64,000 nt of DNA from JAFGAS01 sp963809875 (GTDB taxonomy: Bacteria; Desulfobacterota; Zymogenia; Zymogenales; Zymogenaceae), in assembly GCA_963809875.1 (NCBI GenBank), contig CAWELC010000003.1, positions 1-64,000 on the forward strand. Reading direction: 5' to 3'. The notes under the pieces were generated by a model. It was not told where the DNA came from, made no database searches, and saw nothing but the letters and a program-made list of their open reading frames with translations. Position numbers and translations under genes: made by a program. Shown here piece by piece: positions 50,664 through 58,926 of this stretch. Each line of letters opens with the position of its first letter. The first letter of the stretch is position 1.

Positions 50664-50690
50664 AAAGGCCGGATCAGTCCGGCCTTTCTC
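50664..50690. terminator. Bidirectional rho-independent terminator
   Basis: AAAGGCCGGA (50664-50673), loop TCAG, TCCGGCCTTT (50678-50687) with T-rich sequence after it and AAAAAA before it. It therefore works for the V4R gene (plus) and the first nitronate-monooxygenase-like gene (minus). Confidence 0.88.
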
Positions 50691-50739
50691 TGTTGTTCAC
50701 CCCTTGAGGGTTCTTTGGCCCCGAAATAGAGGCAGCCCG

Positions 50740-51777
50740 TTATATCAGCTTCTTTCCCAACTCCTTCTGCACTCCCTTTGCCTCATTCACGATCCGCTCC
50801 ATGACCTCGGCAACACTTGGCGTGTCCTTGAGGAGGCCCGTCACCTGGCCGACGGGGAGCACCCCAATCTTGTGGTCGCCGTTCTCGGTGGCCCTTTTGA
50901 TCGAGTTGAAGGCGTTGGCCATGTAGCCCAGCGCCAGCGCTTTTTTGGGGCCGGAGGCCAGAACCCCGAGGAAGAGCTTGGAGAAGGGGAGCCCCAGCTG
51001 CTTGGCGATGGCGCGGGAGTTGACGAAGGCCGCCGGCAGATTCAAACCGTGCTTGAGCACTTTCCGTGCCGCTTCCGTGTCCATGACACGGGCGGGCAGG
51101 CCGTCGAAGTGGGACGAGTAGAGCGTATCGTACGGCGTCTTTTCGAGCGACAGGGTCTTATAGTAGTCGTGGAGCGGGCTTTCTTTCGTGGTCATGAACC
51201 GGGTTCCCATGGCCACCGCATCGGCCCCGAGCGACAGGGCGGCGGCCAGCCCGCGTCCGTCGGCGAAACCGCCGGCCGCGATGATCGGGATCTGAAGGGT
51301 ATCGGCGAGCGCCGGAATGAGCACGAGGCTCGTCACGGGTCCCCCGTGGCCGGCAGCTTCGTGTCCGGTGACTATGACGGCATCAGCCCCGTAATCCTGG
51401 GCGCGTTTGGCATGGCGCACGTTGACGACGGTAGCCATCACCTTGCCGCCGTATTTATGGGCGCGTTTGACAATCCAGTCTCCCTTGCCGAGAGCGAAGT
51501 TGATGATCGGCACCTTTTCTTCCAGGAGGACTTCCGCGTTGGGGGTGGCGCCGGGCAGCATCAGGGAGGCATTGGCGGCGAAGGGCTTCTTTGTGAGGCT
51601 TCGAATCTCGCGAATGGCCTCGCGCGTCTCGTCGGCCGAAAGCGGTCCCGTCGCCAGAATGCCGAGGCCGCCGGCGTTTGACACGGCGGCGACCATCTTC
51701 GGGACGGAGATCCAGCTCATGCCTGAGAGGAGGATGGGGTATTGAATGCCGAAAAGATCAGTAATTCGGGTTTTCAT
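50740..51777 (-). CDS. Nitronate monooxygenase/FabK-like flavoprotein, copy 1
   Basis: A 345-residue FMN enzyme of the 2-nitropropane dioxygenase/nitronate monooxygenase family. Motifs: LFGIQYPILLSGMSWISVPKM at the N-terminus, SNAGGLGILA, ADAVIVTGHEAAGHGG with the catalytic histidine, and the phosphate-binding IIAAGGFADGRGLAAALSLGADAVAMGTRF, quoted here in two parts. The family includes nitronate detoxifiers and FabK enoyl-ACP reductases, and the sequence does not settle which. It is a tandem paralogue of the gene at 52075-53112, about equally long and similar throughout. It has its own promoter and operator and ends at the terminator near 50680. Confidence 0.88.
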   Translation of the reverse strand: MKTRITDLFGIQYPILLSGMSWISVPKMVAAVSNAGGLGILATGPLSADETREAIREIRSLTKKPFAANASLMLPGATPNAEVLLEEKVPIINFALGKGDWIVKRAHKYGGKVMATVVNVRHAKRAQDYGADAVIVTGHEAAGHGGPVTSLVLIPALADTLQIPIIAAGGFADGRGLAAALSLGADAVAMGTRFMTTKESPLHDYYKTLSLEKTPYDTLYSSHFDGLPARVMDTEAARKVLKHGLNLPAAFVNSRAIAKQLGLPFSKLFLGVLASGPKKALALGYMANAFNSIKRATENGDHKIGVLPVGQVTGLLKDTPSVAEVMERIVNEAKGVQKELGKKLI

Positions 51778-51851
51778 GTTCGCTCTCCTTGGCGTCTGAA
51801 AAGATCCTTTGAGTAGTTAGTAACATTCACTTACTGGCGTAGAGAAAAAAA

Positions 51852-51908
51852 ATTGACTCGCCAATCAATGTTCCGCGCCACTATACCACCCAACTTTTTT
51901 CTTGGCAA
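51852..51908 (-). promoter_or_regulatory. Promoter of nitronate-monooxygenase copy 1 with two candidate operators
   Basis: Minus-strand -35 TTGCCA (51903-51908), 17-base spacer and -10 TATAGT (51880-51885), with a start near 51873. Just downstream is ATTGA-N8-TCAAT (51852-51869), and further down AGTAA-N7-TTACT (51819-51835) containing CATTCA, the half site seen in the FadR-type operator at 54884-54901. The leader is about 96 nt. Confidence 0.65.
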
Positions 51909-51964
51909 GAAAAAACAGGAGATTTTTCAGTGTAGCGCGCGCCGTGAGAGAGCCGCGGTGTATG

Positions 51965-52000
51965 CGAAAAAAAAGCGGCGGATTTCGAGCCCGCCGCTTT
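51965..52000 (-). terminator. Rho-independent terminator of nitronate-monooxygenase copy 2
   Basis: On the minus strand AAAGCGGCGG (51991-52000), a nine-base loop, CCGCCGCTTT (51972-51981) and a run of T (plus-strand A at 51967-51974). It lies about 75 bases past the stop of the upstream paralogue and separates it from copy 1. Confidence 0.85.
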
Positions 52001-52074
52001 GACCGGATACGGTGCGTCCCGCGTTCCATCAGCTTGGAGAGGGCGAAGGTCGCCTTCCACCTGACGGCGCAGGG

Positions 52075-53112
52075 CTACGATACCATGGTCGACATCTTCT
52101 TGGTTATCGCCGTCGCGTCTTTGACCATCCGGTCCATCAGCTCTGCGACGGTGGGAATGTCGTGGACAAGCCCCGTGGCCTGGCCGACGGTGAGGACCCC
52201 CTTATTTCTGTCGCCCTTTTCCGTGGCGCGCATGATGGCATCGAACGCGGTCGCCATGTAGCCAAGCTGCTTTGCGTTCTTGTAGCCGGACAGCATCACG
52301 CCGAAGAAGAGTTTCATGTAAGGGAGGTGGAGCTGCTCGGCGATGAGCTTGGAGTTAACGAGGGCCCCAATAGGATCAAATCCCTTCTTGATGGCCTTCC
52401 TTGCCGCCGGGGTATCCAGAACGCGGCACCCCATGCCGTCAAACCGGGTGGAGTAGAGCGTGTCGTCGGCACTCTTCTCGATGGAGAGCTCCTTGTAATA
52501 GTCGTGCAGCGTGCTCTCTTCGGTGGTCATAAAGCGGGTGCCCATCGCGATTCCGTCCGCTCCCAGCGCCAGAGCCGCCGCGAGCCCGCGGCCGTCGGCG
52601 AAACCTCCGGCGGCGATGATCGGTATCTTCACCGCCTCGGCGATGGTTGGAACGAGCACGAGGGATGTGACGTCACCACCGTGAGCGGCGGCTTCGTGTC
52701 CCGTGACGACGACGGCGTCCGTGCCGTATTCCTGGGCGCGGCGGGCGTGACGGGAGTTCACGACCGTGGCGATAACCTTGCCACCGTACTTGTGAGCTGC
52801 CTTGACGATCCAGTCGCCTTTTCCGAGGGAGAAGTTGATCACCGGCACCTTCTCTTCGAGGAGGACCGCGGCATTCTGTGCGGCGCCGGGGAAGAGCAGC
52901 GTGGCGTTGGCGCCGAAAGGCTTCTTAGTGTATGTTCTGATTTCTTTGATAGCGGCCCGTGTCTGTTCGGCATCCATAGGGCCGGTGGCGAGCACGCCGA
53001 GACCCCCGGCCTCGGATACTGCGGCCACCATCTTGGGTATGGAGATCCAGCTCATGCCCGACAGCATTATGGGATATTTGGTACCGAACAGCTCCGTGAT
53101 TCTCGTCTTCAT
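52075..53112 (-). CDS. Nitronate monooxygenase/FabK-like flavoprotein, copy 2
   Basis: Same length (345 residues) and same motif order as copy 1: LFGTKYPIMLSGMSWISIPKM, SEAGGLGVLATGPMDAEQ, TDAVVVTGHEAAAHGGDVTSL and IIAAGGFADGRGLAAALALG. Differences are spread along the chain, so the duplication is old, not a recent copy. It has its own consensus promoter, a second distal promoter with a different palindrome, an AAGGAGGAA ribosome-binding site and its own terminator. The two copies are thus separately controlled and may serve different substrates. Function within the family is unresolved; the fatty-acid context mildly favours an enoyl-thioester role. Confidence 0.88.
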   Translation of the reverse strand: MKTRITELFGTKYPIMLSGMSWISIPKMVAAVSEAGGLGVLATGPMDAEQTRAAIKEIRTYTKKPFGANATLLFPGAAQNAAVLLEEKVPVINFSLGKGDWIVKAAHKYGGKVIATVVNSRHARRAQEYGTDAVVVTGHEAAAHGGDVTSLVLVPTIAEAVKIPIIAAGGFADGRGLAAALALGADGIAMGTRFMTTEESTLHDYYKELSIEKSADDTLYSTRFDGMGCRVLDTPAARKAIKKGFDPIGALVNSKLIAEQLHLPYMKLFFGVMLSGYKNAKQLGYMATAFDAIMRATEKGDRNKGVLTVGQATGLVHDIPTVAELMDRMVKDATAITKKMSTMVS

Positions 53113-53169
53113 TCAGTTCCTCCTTGGGATCTATTACAAACCTGCAATGCGATTGAAAAAGCCACGTGC

Positions 53170-53197
53170 ATTATATACAAATCAAAAAGGGTGTCAA
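53170..53197 (-). promoter_or_regulatory. Consensus sigma-70 promoter, proximal, of nitronate-monooxygenase copy 2
   Basis: Minus-strand TTGACA (53192-53197), 16-base spacer and TATAAT (53170-53175): both hexamers are perfect. The predicted start near 53163 gives a leader of about 50 nt. Confidence 0.85.
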
Positions 53198-53339
53198 ATA
53201 AAATTGCCTGATAACGCACAATTCGCCACCCCACGCTTCCACGCCACGACCTCCGGGGAGAGTGCGACGACTGCTGCAGAAGGGACCCGGAGGGTCTCGC
53301 GTCAGGGGATGCTGCCGCGCCGACGCCGAAAAAGCACAA

Positions 53340-53381
53340 ACTGACCAGTCAGTATATAGTAGTAGCGGACGGATTTGTCAA
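53340..53381 (-). promoter_or_regulatory. Distal promoter with palindromic operator ACTGAC-CA-GTCAGT
   Basis: Minus-strand TTGACA (53376-53381), 17-base spacer and TATATA (53353-53358). The perfect 6-2-6 inverted repeat ACTGAC/GTCAGT (53340-53353) covers the predicted start at 53346, the same layout as at 46777. It would transcribe toward copy 2 with a 235-nt leader. I see no gene between this site and 53112, nor between it and the AcuC stop at 53455. Confidence 0.75.
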
Positions 53382-53454
53382 GTTCTATGTATGAAACCGC
53401 ATTCTGTGGGGGTGTCGCGGCCGGTTGTGGATACGGGTCCTGCCGCGGTGGCTG

Positions 53455-54591
53455 TCAGGGACGCGCCCCAATAATCGGAAAAACAGTCTTCCTGATATAG
53501 TCGACGACCCGGGTGATCTCCTTCTCATTTCGCTCTTTTGTGGGACCCGTGATGTAGATATGGGGGTCCGATAGATCTCCGCCATCGATCTCCGGCCCGC
53601 TCATGACGCCCGAGAGCATCCCCGCGTAAGGGTTCTCCAGCTCAATGCCGTTGAGCATCGCCCAGGCGATTGTCCACGCACGGGTGGCTTTTTCCAGGTT
53701 GTAACCGCCCCCGCCCATTCCCACGATTTTATCGCAAAGGAGAGTGATCTGTTTGACCACCGAACGGGTACAGTTGTTGGTAAGGCAGAGGTTGGTAAGG
53801 GGGTCGTTGGCCAGGGCATCGGCGCCGAGCTGTGCCAGGATGACGTCGGGTTTAAAGGCCGTCACCGCAGGGGGAACCACCGCCTGAAACGCCGCCAGGT
53901 AGAGGTCGTCATCGGTCTGGGGCGGAATAGGGACGTTGATGGTATAACCGCGGCCCTTTCCCTGGCCTATCTCATTTTCAAAACCCGTACCGGGATAGAT
54001 CGTGTAGCCGCTCTGGTGGAGGGAAATGATCAGCGCCCCATCATCTTCCCAGAAGCAGGCCTCGACCCCGTTGCCGTGATGGGCGTCGATATCGATATAG
54101 GCAAAGCGCTTGCCCTGCCGCCTCAGTATCTTTCCGGCGACGGCGATGTCATTGAGGTAGCAAAAGCCTTCAGCGTGGTCTGGAAAGGCATGGTGAAAAC
54201 CGCCGATAGGATTGAACGCGATCGCCCGGCCGTCATCGTTCATGACCCGGTAGAGACCGGTGAGCGTGCCTCCGGCTGCGTAGTTTGTCTTTTCGAACAT
54301 GTCGGGGAAGATCGGGTTGTCGGAGGTACCGAGGCCTGCCATGACGGTATCTTCCGTAATCGCACCGCGTTGCGCGTCCCTGAGCGCATCAAGATATCCT
54401 TTTGTGTGGAAAAGAAGGAGGATCTCGTCGGGGATCGGCTCCGGCTCTATGACGGAGATCCAGGGCTCATCGATGAGACCATATTTCTTGCAGAGATTGT
54501 ACATGATGGCGGCGCGTTCGGGGCGAAACGGATGATTGGGGCTGTATTGGAAGTGTGAGAGGGCGTCGGAATAGATGAAATAGCTCTTCAT
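53455..54591 (-). CDS. Histone deacetylase family protein, AcuC-like
   Basis: A 378-residue zinc-dependent deacylase of the class I HDAC-like family. Motifs in order: SHFQYSPNHPFRPERA near the N-terminus, NPIGGFHHAFPDHAEGFCYLND (active-site histidines; split here as GGFHHAFPDHAEGFCY and LND), YIDIDAHHGNGVEACFW (zinc-binding Asp and His), LAQLGADALANDPL (zinc-binding Asp), and GGGGYNLEKATRAW with the transition-state tyrosine. In Bacillus AcuC removes acetyl groups from acetyl-CoA synthetase, so a role in controlling the nearby CoA ligase or acyl-CoA dehydrogenase by deacylation is plausible but inferred. The start lies in a duplicated 15-base segment and lacks a clear ribosome-binding site. 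Confidence 0.9.
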   Translation of the reverse strand: MKSYFIYSDALSHFQYSPNHPFRPERAAIMYNLCKKYGLIDEPWISVIEPEPIPDEILLLFHTKGYLDALRDAQRGAITEDTVMAGLGTSDNPIFPDMFEKTNYAAGGTLTGLYRVMNDDGRAIAFNPIGGFHHAFPDHAEGFCYLNDIAVAGKILRRQGKRFAYIDIDAHHGNGVEACFWEDDGALIISLHQSGYTIYPGTGFENEIGQGKGRGYTINVPIPPQTDDDLYLAAFQAVVPPAVTAFKPDVILAQLGADALANDPLTNLCLTNNCTRSVVKQITLLCDKIVGMGGGGYNLEKATRAWTIAWAMLNGIELENPYAGMLSGVMSGPEIDGGDLSDPHIYITGPTKERNEKEITRVVDYIRKTVFPIIGARP

Positions 54592-54593
54592 TG

Positions 54594-54624
54594 AAAGGGG
54601 TCCGAATCGAAAGGGTCCGAATCG
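54594..54624. repeat. Tandem 15-base direct repeat at the AcuC start
   Basis: AAAGGGGTCCGAATCG (54594-54609) is followed immediately by AAAGGGTCCGAATCG (54610-54624), differing by one G. It lies directly upstream of the AcuC-like ATG (minus strand), where a ribosome-binding site should be. Probably a replication-slippage duplication. Confidence 0.75.
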
Positions 54625-54805
54625 GCCGCGCTATTGGCCGATCGAAGCCGTCGCCTAAAAAGCAGGGATTTTCTTCGGTTTCGAACGGGTCTTTTGTCGG
54701 TGGCGGACGCCGATCGTCTGACAACTTGAGGCGTCGTATCGGCGATATGCGCATATCTTATCTCAGGAGTTCCGTATAAGTCAATAGAAAAGGCCGCCGC
54801 CGTCG

Positions 54806-54901
54806 TTGACAGTCGGGCGTAAAAATACTATATATTTACCTAAAAAAGGCTTGACACCGTTGGTTTTTTTGTGCTAGAAATCTTGAATGAATAATCATTC
54901 A
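54806..54901 (+). promoter_or_regulatory. Tandem promoters and FadR-type TetR operator before the beta-oxidation regulator
   Basis: P1: TTGACA (54806-54811), 17 bases, TATATA (54829-54834), start near 54841. P2: TTGACA (54851-54856), 18 bases, TAGAAA (54875-54880), start near 54887. TGAATGA-ATAA-TCATTCA (54884-54901) is a perfect 7-4-7 inverted repeat matching FadR-type TetR sites for fatty-acid genes, and it covers the P2 start. The remaining leader to 55024 shows no gene. Confidence 0.82.
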
Positions 54902-55023
54902 TTATCGCTGCCGCCGGATCGGTCGGTACGGATGTTGAAAAAGACATAGTGCTCGCCTCGAGAGAGATACGCGCGACTCATCAGGATCATCTGTAACACA
55001 ATTCAAATGGAGTGCATCGACTC

Positions 55024-55614
55024 ATGAGGGGAGAAGACAAGCACGAAAAGATTATAAGAGCGGCCATCAAGGTATTCGCAAAGAACGGTTTCTATAATTC
55101 CCGTGTATCGGAAATCGCCAAGGAAGCCCAGGTGGCCGACGGGACCGTCTATCTCTACTTCAAGAATAAGGACGACATCCTTATACGTCTTTTCGAGGAA
55201 GAGATGGATAAGATCATAACCAACATGAAGGACGAGATGGACAGGGTCCCCGAGCCCGCCGAGAAGCTCAGAAAATTCGCCGTCATCCACCTCAACATGG
55301 TCAGGGAAAACAAGAGCCTCGCCGAGGTCATCCAGGTGGAGCTGAGGCAGAGCTCGAAATTCATGCACGAATACAAGAACCGTAAATTCATCGAATATCT
55401 CAACATCATCTCGGGGATCGTAAAAGACGGACAGCGGGCCGGTTCTTTTCGGGCTGATATTATGCCGGGCCTCTTCAAACGCTCGTTTTTCGGGGCCCTT
55501 GATGAGCTTTCGAATATGTTTGTCTTCTCTTCGAAGAGGAAATACAATGTCGAGATGGCGGCCGACCAGGTGTCGTCGTTCTTTATCTCGGGGCTCCTTC
55601 CCGACGACAGGTAG
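55024..55614 (+). CDS. TetR family regulator of fatty-acid degradation (FadR-type)
   Basis: A 196-residue TetR repressor. The HTH domain (about residues 5-50) reads KHEKIIRAAIKVFAKNGF, VSEIAKEAQVADGTVYLYFKNKDD, and the ligand domain contains ENKSLAEVIQVELRQS and GLFKRSFFGALDELS, similar to FadR of Gram-positive bacteria and deltaproteobacterial relatives that release DNA on binding acyl-CoA. I chose the ATG at 55024; a GTG four codons upstream is possible. It is first in line before the beta-oxidation genes (88-base gap), with a FadR-type palindrome on its promoter, so it very likely controls itself and them. Confidence 0.92.
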   Translation: MRGEDKHEKIIRAAIKVFAKNGFYNSRVSEIAKEAQVADGTVYLYFKNKDDILIRLFEEEMDKIITNMKDEMDRVPEPAEKLRKFAVIHLNMVRENKSLAEVIQVELRQSSKFMHEYKNRKFIEYLNIISGIVKDGQRAGSFRADIMPGLFKRSFFGALDELSNMFVFSSKRKYNVEMAADQVSSFFISGLLPDDR

Positions 55615-55701
55615 GCCGTCCTTTTTGGGCAAATAATCACGCGCCGATAGCAAAGCTAAAGAAATAATTCTTACTATATCTATCTAGAAGGAGACATCTC
55701 T

Positions 55702-57678
55702 ATGGAAATCAAGAAGGTTGGGGTCATCGGGGGAGGCGCCATGGGAGGCGGCATCGCCTATCTCCTCTCCTCCGTGGGGATCGTGACCGTCGTAAAGGAC
55801 ATCGAGCAAAGATTCGTTGATAAGGCCCTGGAAAACTGTAAGAAGATCTATGACGGCGGGGTCAAAAAGGGAAAGATCACCCAGGAAGCCGTCGACAAAG
55901 GGATCTCTCTGATCACCGGGACGCTCTCATATGATGAGTTAAAGGATGTCGATCTCATCATCGAGGCGGTTCCCGAGGTAATGGATATAAAGAAGAAGGT
56001 CTTTGCGGATCTCGATGCCGTGTGCCCGGAGCATACGATCTTTGCCACCAATACCTCCTCGCTTTCGATAGAAGATATTGCCAAGGCGACGAAGCGGCCG
56101 TCCAAAGTGGTGGGATTGCACTTTTTTAATCCCGCGAACATCATGCGCCTGGTGGAAGTCATTCACTATCCGGGCACCGACCCCGGGGTCGTCGATCAGC
56201 TCATGGACTTTTCCGTCAAGATCAAGAAGACCCCCATCGAAGTGGGCAACTGCGCGGGCTTTGCCGTCAACCGTGTCCTGATCCCCTATATGGGAGAGGC
56301 GATGGCCACGCTGTTGGATACACCGGGCTTGACCACCGCCGACATCGACAAGGCCGCAACCCAGTTCGGGATGCCTATGGGGCCTTTCGCACTGACCGAC
56401 CTTGTGGGACTGGACGTCGGAACCCACGCGGCCAGTACCCTCGAATCCGCTTACGGGGCCCGGTGCGCGGTCTCGCCGATCATGAAGGCCCTGGTAAAAG
56501 AGGGGATGTTGGGGCAGAAGACCAAGAAAGGCTTCTACGACTACGAAAAAGAAGGGGCACCCAACAGCGCCGGGTTCCTTAAGATCCTCGAGGACGAGCG
56601 CAAGAAAGCAAAAACTACCACCGCGCCCTTTGACTTCCTTCGGCTACTCCTCGTCCAGATCCGCGAGGCGCTGATGATCGTTGAGGAGGGCTTTGCGGAG
56701 CCCCACGATATAGACACCGGGATGGTTCTGGGAACGGGCTTTCCTTACAAGGTTGCGTGGGGTCCGCTCCACTACGGCGAAGAGGTTATCGGCTGGGATA
56801 AGATCAAGGCGAAATTCGACGAATACGCCAAGACCATCGATTCGGTGAAATTCAAGGCCCCGGCGATCCTGGACGATCTGGCCAAGGGCAAGATGCGTCT
56901 CCTCAAGCGTGCGCACTACAAAGCTGATGCGAACGGCGTGGCACTCATGTACGTCGATAACCCGCCGATGAACGCGCTGGCCGAAAAGACGGTCCGCGAC
57001 ATAGACGAGGCCTTCGAGAAGGCCTTTAAGGACCCCAAGGTCAAAGTCATCGTTCTGACGGGTGCCGGCTCGGTCTTTGTGGCCGGAGCCGACATAAAGG
57101 AGATTCAGTTCGTCAACAGCCAGAAGGAAGGCGTCAAACTGACCCGGATGGGCCAGGAGATCCTCAATAAGATCGAAAATTCCCGAAAGCCGGTCATCGC
57201 CGCTATCAACGGGTACTGTCTCGGCGGCGGCCTGGAGATCGCTTCCGCCTGCCATATCAGATACGCTTCCAGCAAGGCGATGATCGGTGTCCCGGAGATT
57301 AACCTGGGTATCATCCCCGGCTTCGGAGGGACCCAGCGCGTCCCCCGCCACGTCGGCAAGGCCCGAGGGATCGAATTGGTGCTGACCGGTCGTTTCATGA
57401 CCGCTCAGGAGGCCTACGAATACGGCCTCGTCCAGAAGGTCATCGGCCCGGGAGAGATAGTTGCGGAGGCCAAGGGGCTCGCCACCCAGATAGCCAAGAA
57501 AGGTCAGGTGGCCATCGCCGCCGCCATGGAGGCGATCACTGAAGGTCTGAAGGTGCCCCAGGACGAGGGGATGAAGATAGAGTCCGAATGTTTCGGCAGG
57601 CTCTGCGTCTCCGAGGATAAGAAGGAAGGGATTAACGCCTTCATTGAGAAGCGGGAAGCAAAGTTCAAGGACAAATAG
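55702..57678 (+). CDS. 3-hydroxyacyl-CoA dehydrogenase/enoyl-CoA hydratase fusion, dehydrogenase domain first
   Basis: A 658-residue bifunctional beta-oxidation enzyme. Residues 1-390 are the NAD-dependent dehydrogenase: VGVIGGGAMGGGIAYLLSS, ATNTSSLSIEDIA, GLHFFNPANIMRLVEVI with the catalytic histidine, and GFAVNRVLIPYMGEA. Residues about 400-658 are a crotonase: MYVDNPPMNALAEKT, VFVAGADIKEIQF, NGYCLGGGLEIASAC (oxyanion hole) and GVPEINLGIIPGFGGTQR with the catalytic glutamates. The order is the reverse of FadB (hydratase first) and matches the dehydrogenase-first fusions of archaea and some anaerobes. It hydrates enoyl-CoA and oxidises the 3-hydroxyacyl-CoA. AGAAGGAGA precedes the ATG. Confidence 0.94.
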   Translation: MEIKKVGVIGGGAMGGGIAYLLSSVGIVTVVKDIEQRFVDKALENCKKIYDGGVKKGKITQEAVDKGISLITGTLSYDELKDVDLIIEAVPEVMDIKKKVFADLDAVCPEHTIFATNTSSLSIEDIAKATKRPSKVVGLHFFNPANIMRLVEVIHYPGTDPGVVDQLMDFSVKIKKTPIEVGNCAGFAVNRVLIPYMGEAMATLLDTPGLTTADIDKAATQFGMPMGPFALTDLVGLDVGTHAASTLESAYGARCAVSPIMKALVKEGMLGQKTKKGFYDYEKEGAPNSAGFLKILEDERKKAKTTTAPFDFLRLLLVQIREALMIVEEGFAEPHDIDTGMVLGTGFPYKVAWGPLHYGEEVIGWDKIKAKFDEYAKTIDSVKFKAPAILDDLAKGKMRLLKRAHYKADANGVALMYVDNPPMNALAEKTVRDIDEAFEKAFKDPKVKVIVLTGAGSVFVAGADIKEIQFVNSQKEGVKLTRMGQEILNKIENSRKPVIAAINGYCLGGGLEIASACHIRYASSKAMIGVPEINLGIIPGFGGTQRVPRHVGKARGIELVLTGRFMTAQEAYEYGLVQKVIGPGEIVAEAKGLATQIAKKGQVAIAAAMEAITEGLKVPQDEGMKIESECFGRLCVSEDKKEGINAFIEKREAKFKDK

Positions 57679-57755
57679 AGAACTGATCCGCAGGCAGGAT
57701 GCCAGAATTTTCACTGCGGAACGCATACGACAAAACAGGGAAAGGGGGTGAAACG

Positions 57756-58904
57756 GTGTATTTTGAACTGAACGACGAACAGAAAATGATCCTCGACATG
57801 ACCCGGAAATTCGCCGAGGAGGAAATCAAGCCGAACGCGGAAGAAGTCGATCGGAATCATAAATATCCCGCGGAAAATATCAAGAAGATGGCGGAACTCG
57901 GCCTCATGGGTATGGTATTCCCCGAGAAATACGGCGGCGCGGGGATGGATTACGTCTCCTACTCGATTGCGGTGGAGGAGATATCGCGGCACTGCGCGTC
58001 CACCGGCGTCGTCATGAGCGCCCACACGTCCCTTTGCAGCGCGCCCATCTACTATTTCGGGACCGAAGAGCAGAAACAGAAATTCCTTCCGCCGCTGGCC
58101 AAGGGGGAGAAGATCGGCTGCTTCGGAATGACCGAGGCCAACGCCGGATCCGATTCGGCGGGCACCCGAACGACGGCCAAGAAGGACGGCGACCATTATA
58201 TCGTCAACGGCACGAAGAACTTCATCACCAATGGAAGGGAAGCCGAGTTTGCCGTAGTGTTGGTCAGGACGGGTGACGACAAACATAAGGGGCTTTCCAT
58301 GATGATCATGGAAAAGGGAACGCCCGGTTTCTCCGTGGGAAAGGTCGAAGATAAACTCGGTATCCGCGGCTCTTCGACGGTTGAGCTTGTTTTCGAAGAG
58401 GTGAAGGTGCCCAAGGGCAATCTCCTGGGACAGGAAGGAGACGGCTTCAAGATCGGCATGCACACGCTGGACGGTGGGCGCATAGGGATCGCGTCTCAGG
58501 CCCTCGGTATCGCCAGAGGGTGTCTGGAAGAGAGCATCAGTTTCGGCCAGACGCGCGAACAGTTTGGTCAGGCCGTCCTGAACTTCCAGGCCCTGCAATG
58601 GATGATCGCCGATATGGCCACGCGCATTGACGCTGCGAGGCTATTGACGTGGACAGCGGCTAAAATGAAGTCGCTGGGCACGATGCGTTTTTCCAAGGAA
58701 GCGGCGATGGCCAAGCTCTTCGCGTCCGAAACGGCTATGTGGGCGGCGACCAAGGCGATCCAGATTCACGGCGGATACGGCTATACAACAGACTACCCCG
58801 TGGAACGGTATTTTCGAGACGCCAAGATCACCGAGATCTATGAAGGGACGTCGGAGGTACAGCGTCTGGTTATCGCGGCAAGTCTGACCAGGGATAAGAA
58901 ATAG
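57756..58904 (+). CDS. Acyl-CoA dehydrogenase
   Basis: FAD enzyme that oxidises acyl-CoA to trans-2-enoyl-CoA and passes electrons to ETF. I prefer the GTG at 57756, preceded by AAAGGGGGTG, which gives 382 residues starting YFELNDEQKMILDM, the family start; the frame above adds 19 residues without support. Motifs include GCFGMTEANAGSDSAGTRTT, FITNGREAEFAVVLV, the Arg region REQFGQAVLNFQALQWMIADM, GGYGYTTDYPVERYFRDAK and the catalytic glutamate in IYEGTSEVQRLVIA. The sequence fits short-chain (butyryl-CoA type) dehydrogenases. It is followed 22 bases later by etfB. Confidence 0.95.
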   Translation: MYFELNDEQKMILDMTRKFAEEEIKPNAEEVDRNHKYPAENIKKMAELGLMGMVFPEKYGGAGMDYVSYSIAVEEISRHCASTGVVMSAHTSLCSAPIYYFGTEEQKQKFLPPLAKGEKIGCFGMTEANAGSDSAGTRTTAKKDGDHYIVNGTKNFITNGREAEFAVVLVRTGDDKHKGLSMMIMEKGTPGFSVGKVEDKLGIRGSSTVELVFEEVKVPKGNLLGQEGDGFKIGMHTLDGGRIGIASQALGIARGCLEESISFGQTREQFGQAVLNFQALQWMIADMATRIDAARLLTWTAAKMKSLGTMRFSKEAAMAKLFASETAMWAATKAIQIHGGYGYTTDYPVERYFRDAKITEIYEGTSEVQRLVIAASLTRDKK

Positions 58905-58926
58905 ATTACCATTAAGGAGGATAAAA

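Noticed and set aside
53109..53339. A 76-codon minus-strand frame overlapping the start of nitronate-monooxygenase copy 2
   Set aside because: It begins with TTG, spans the consensus proximal promoter at 53170-53197, and has no recognisable motif.
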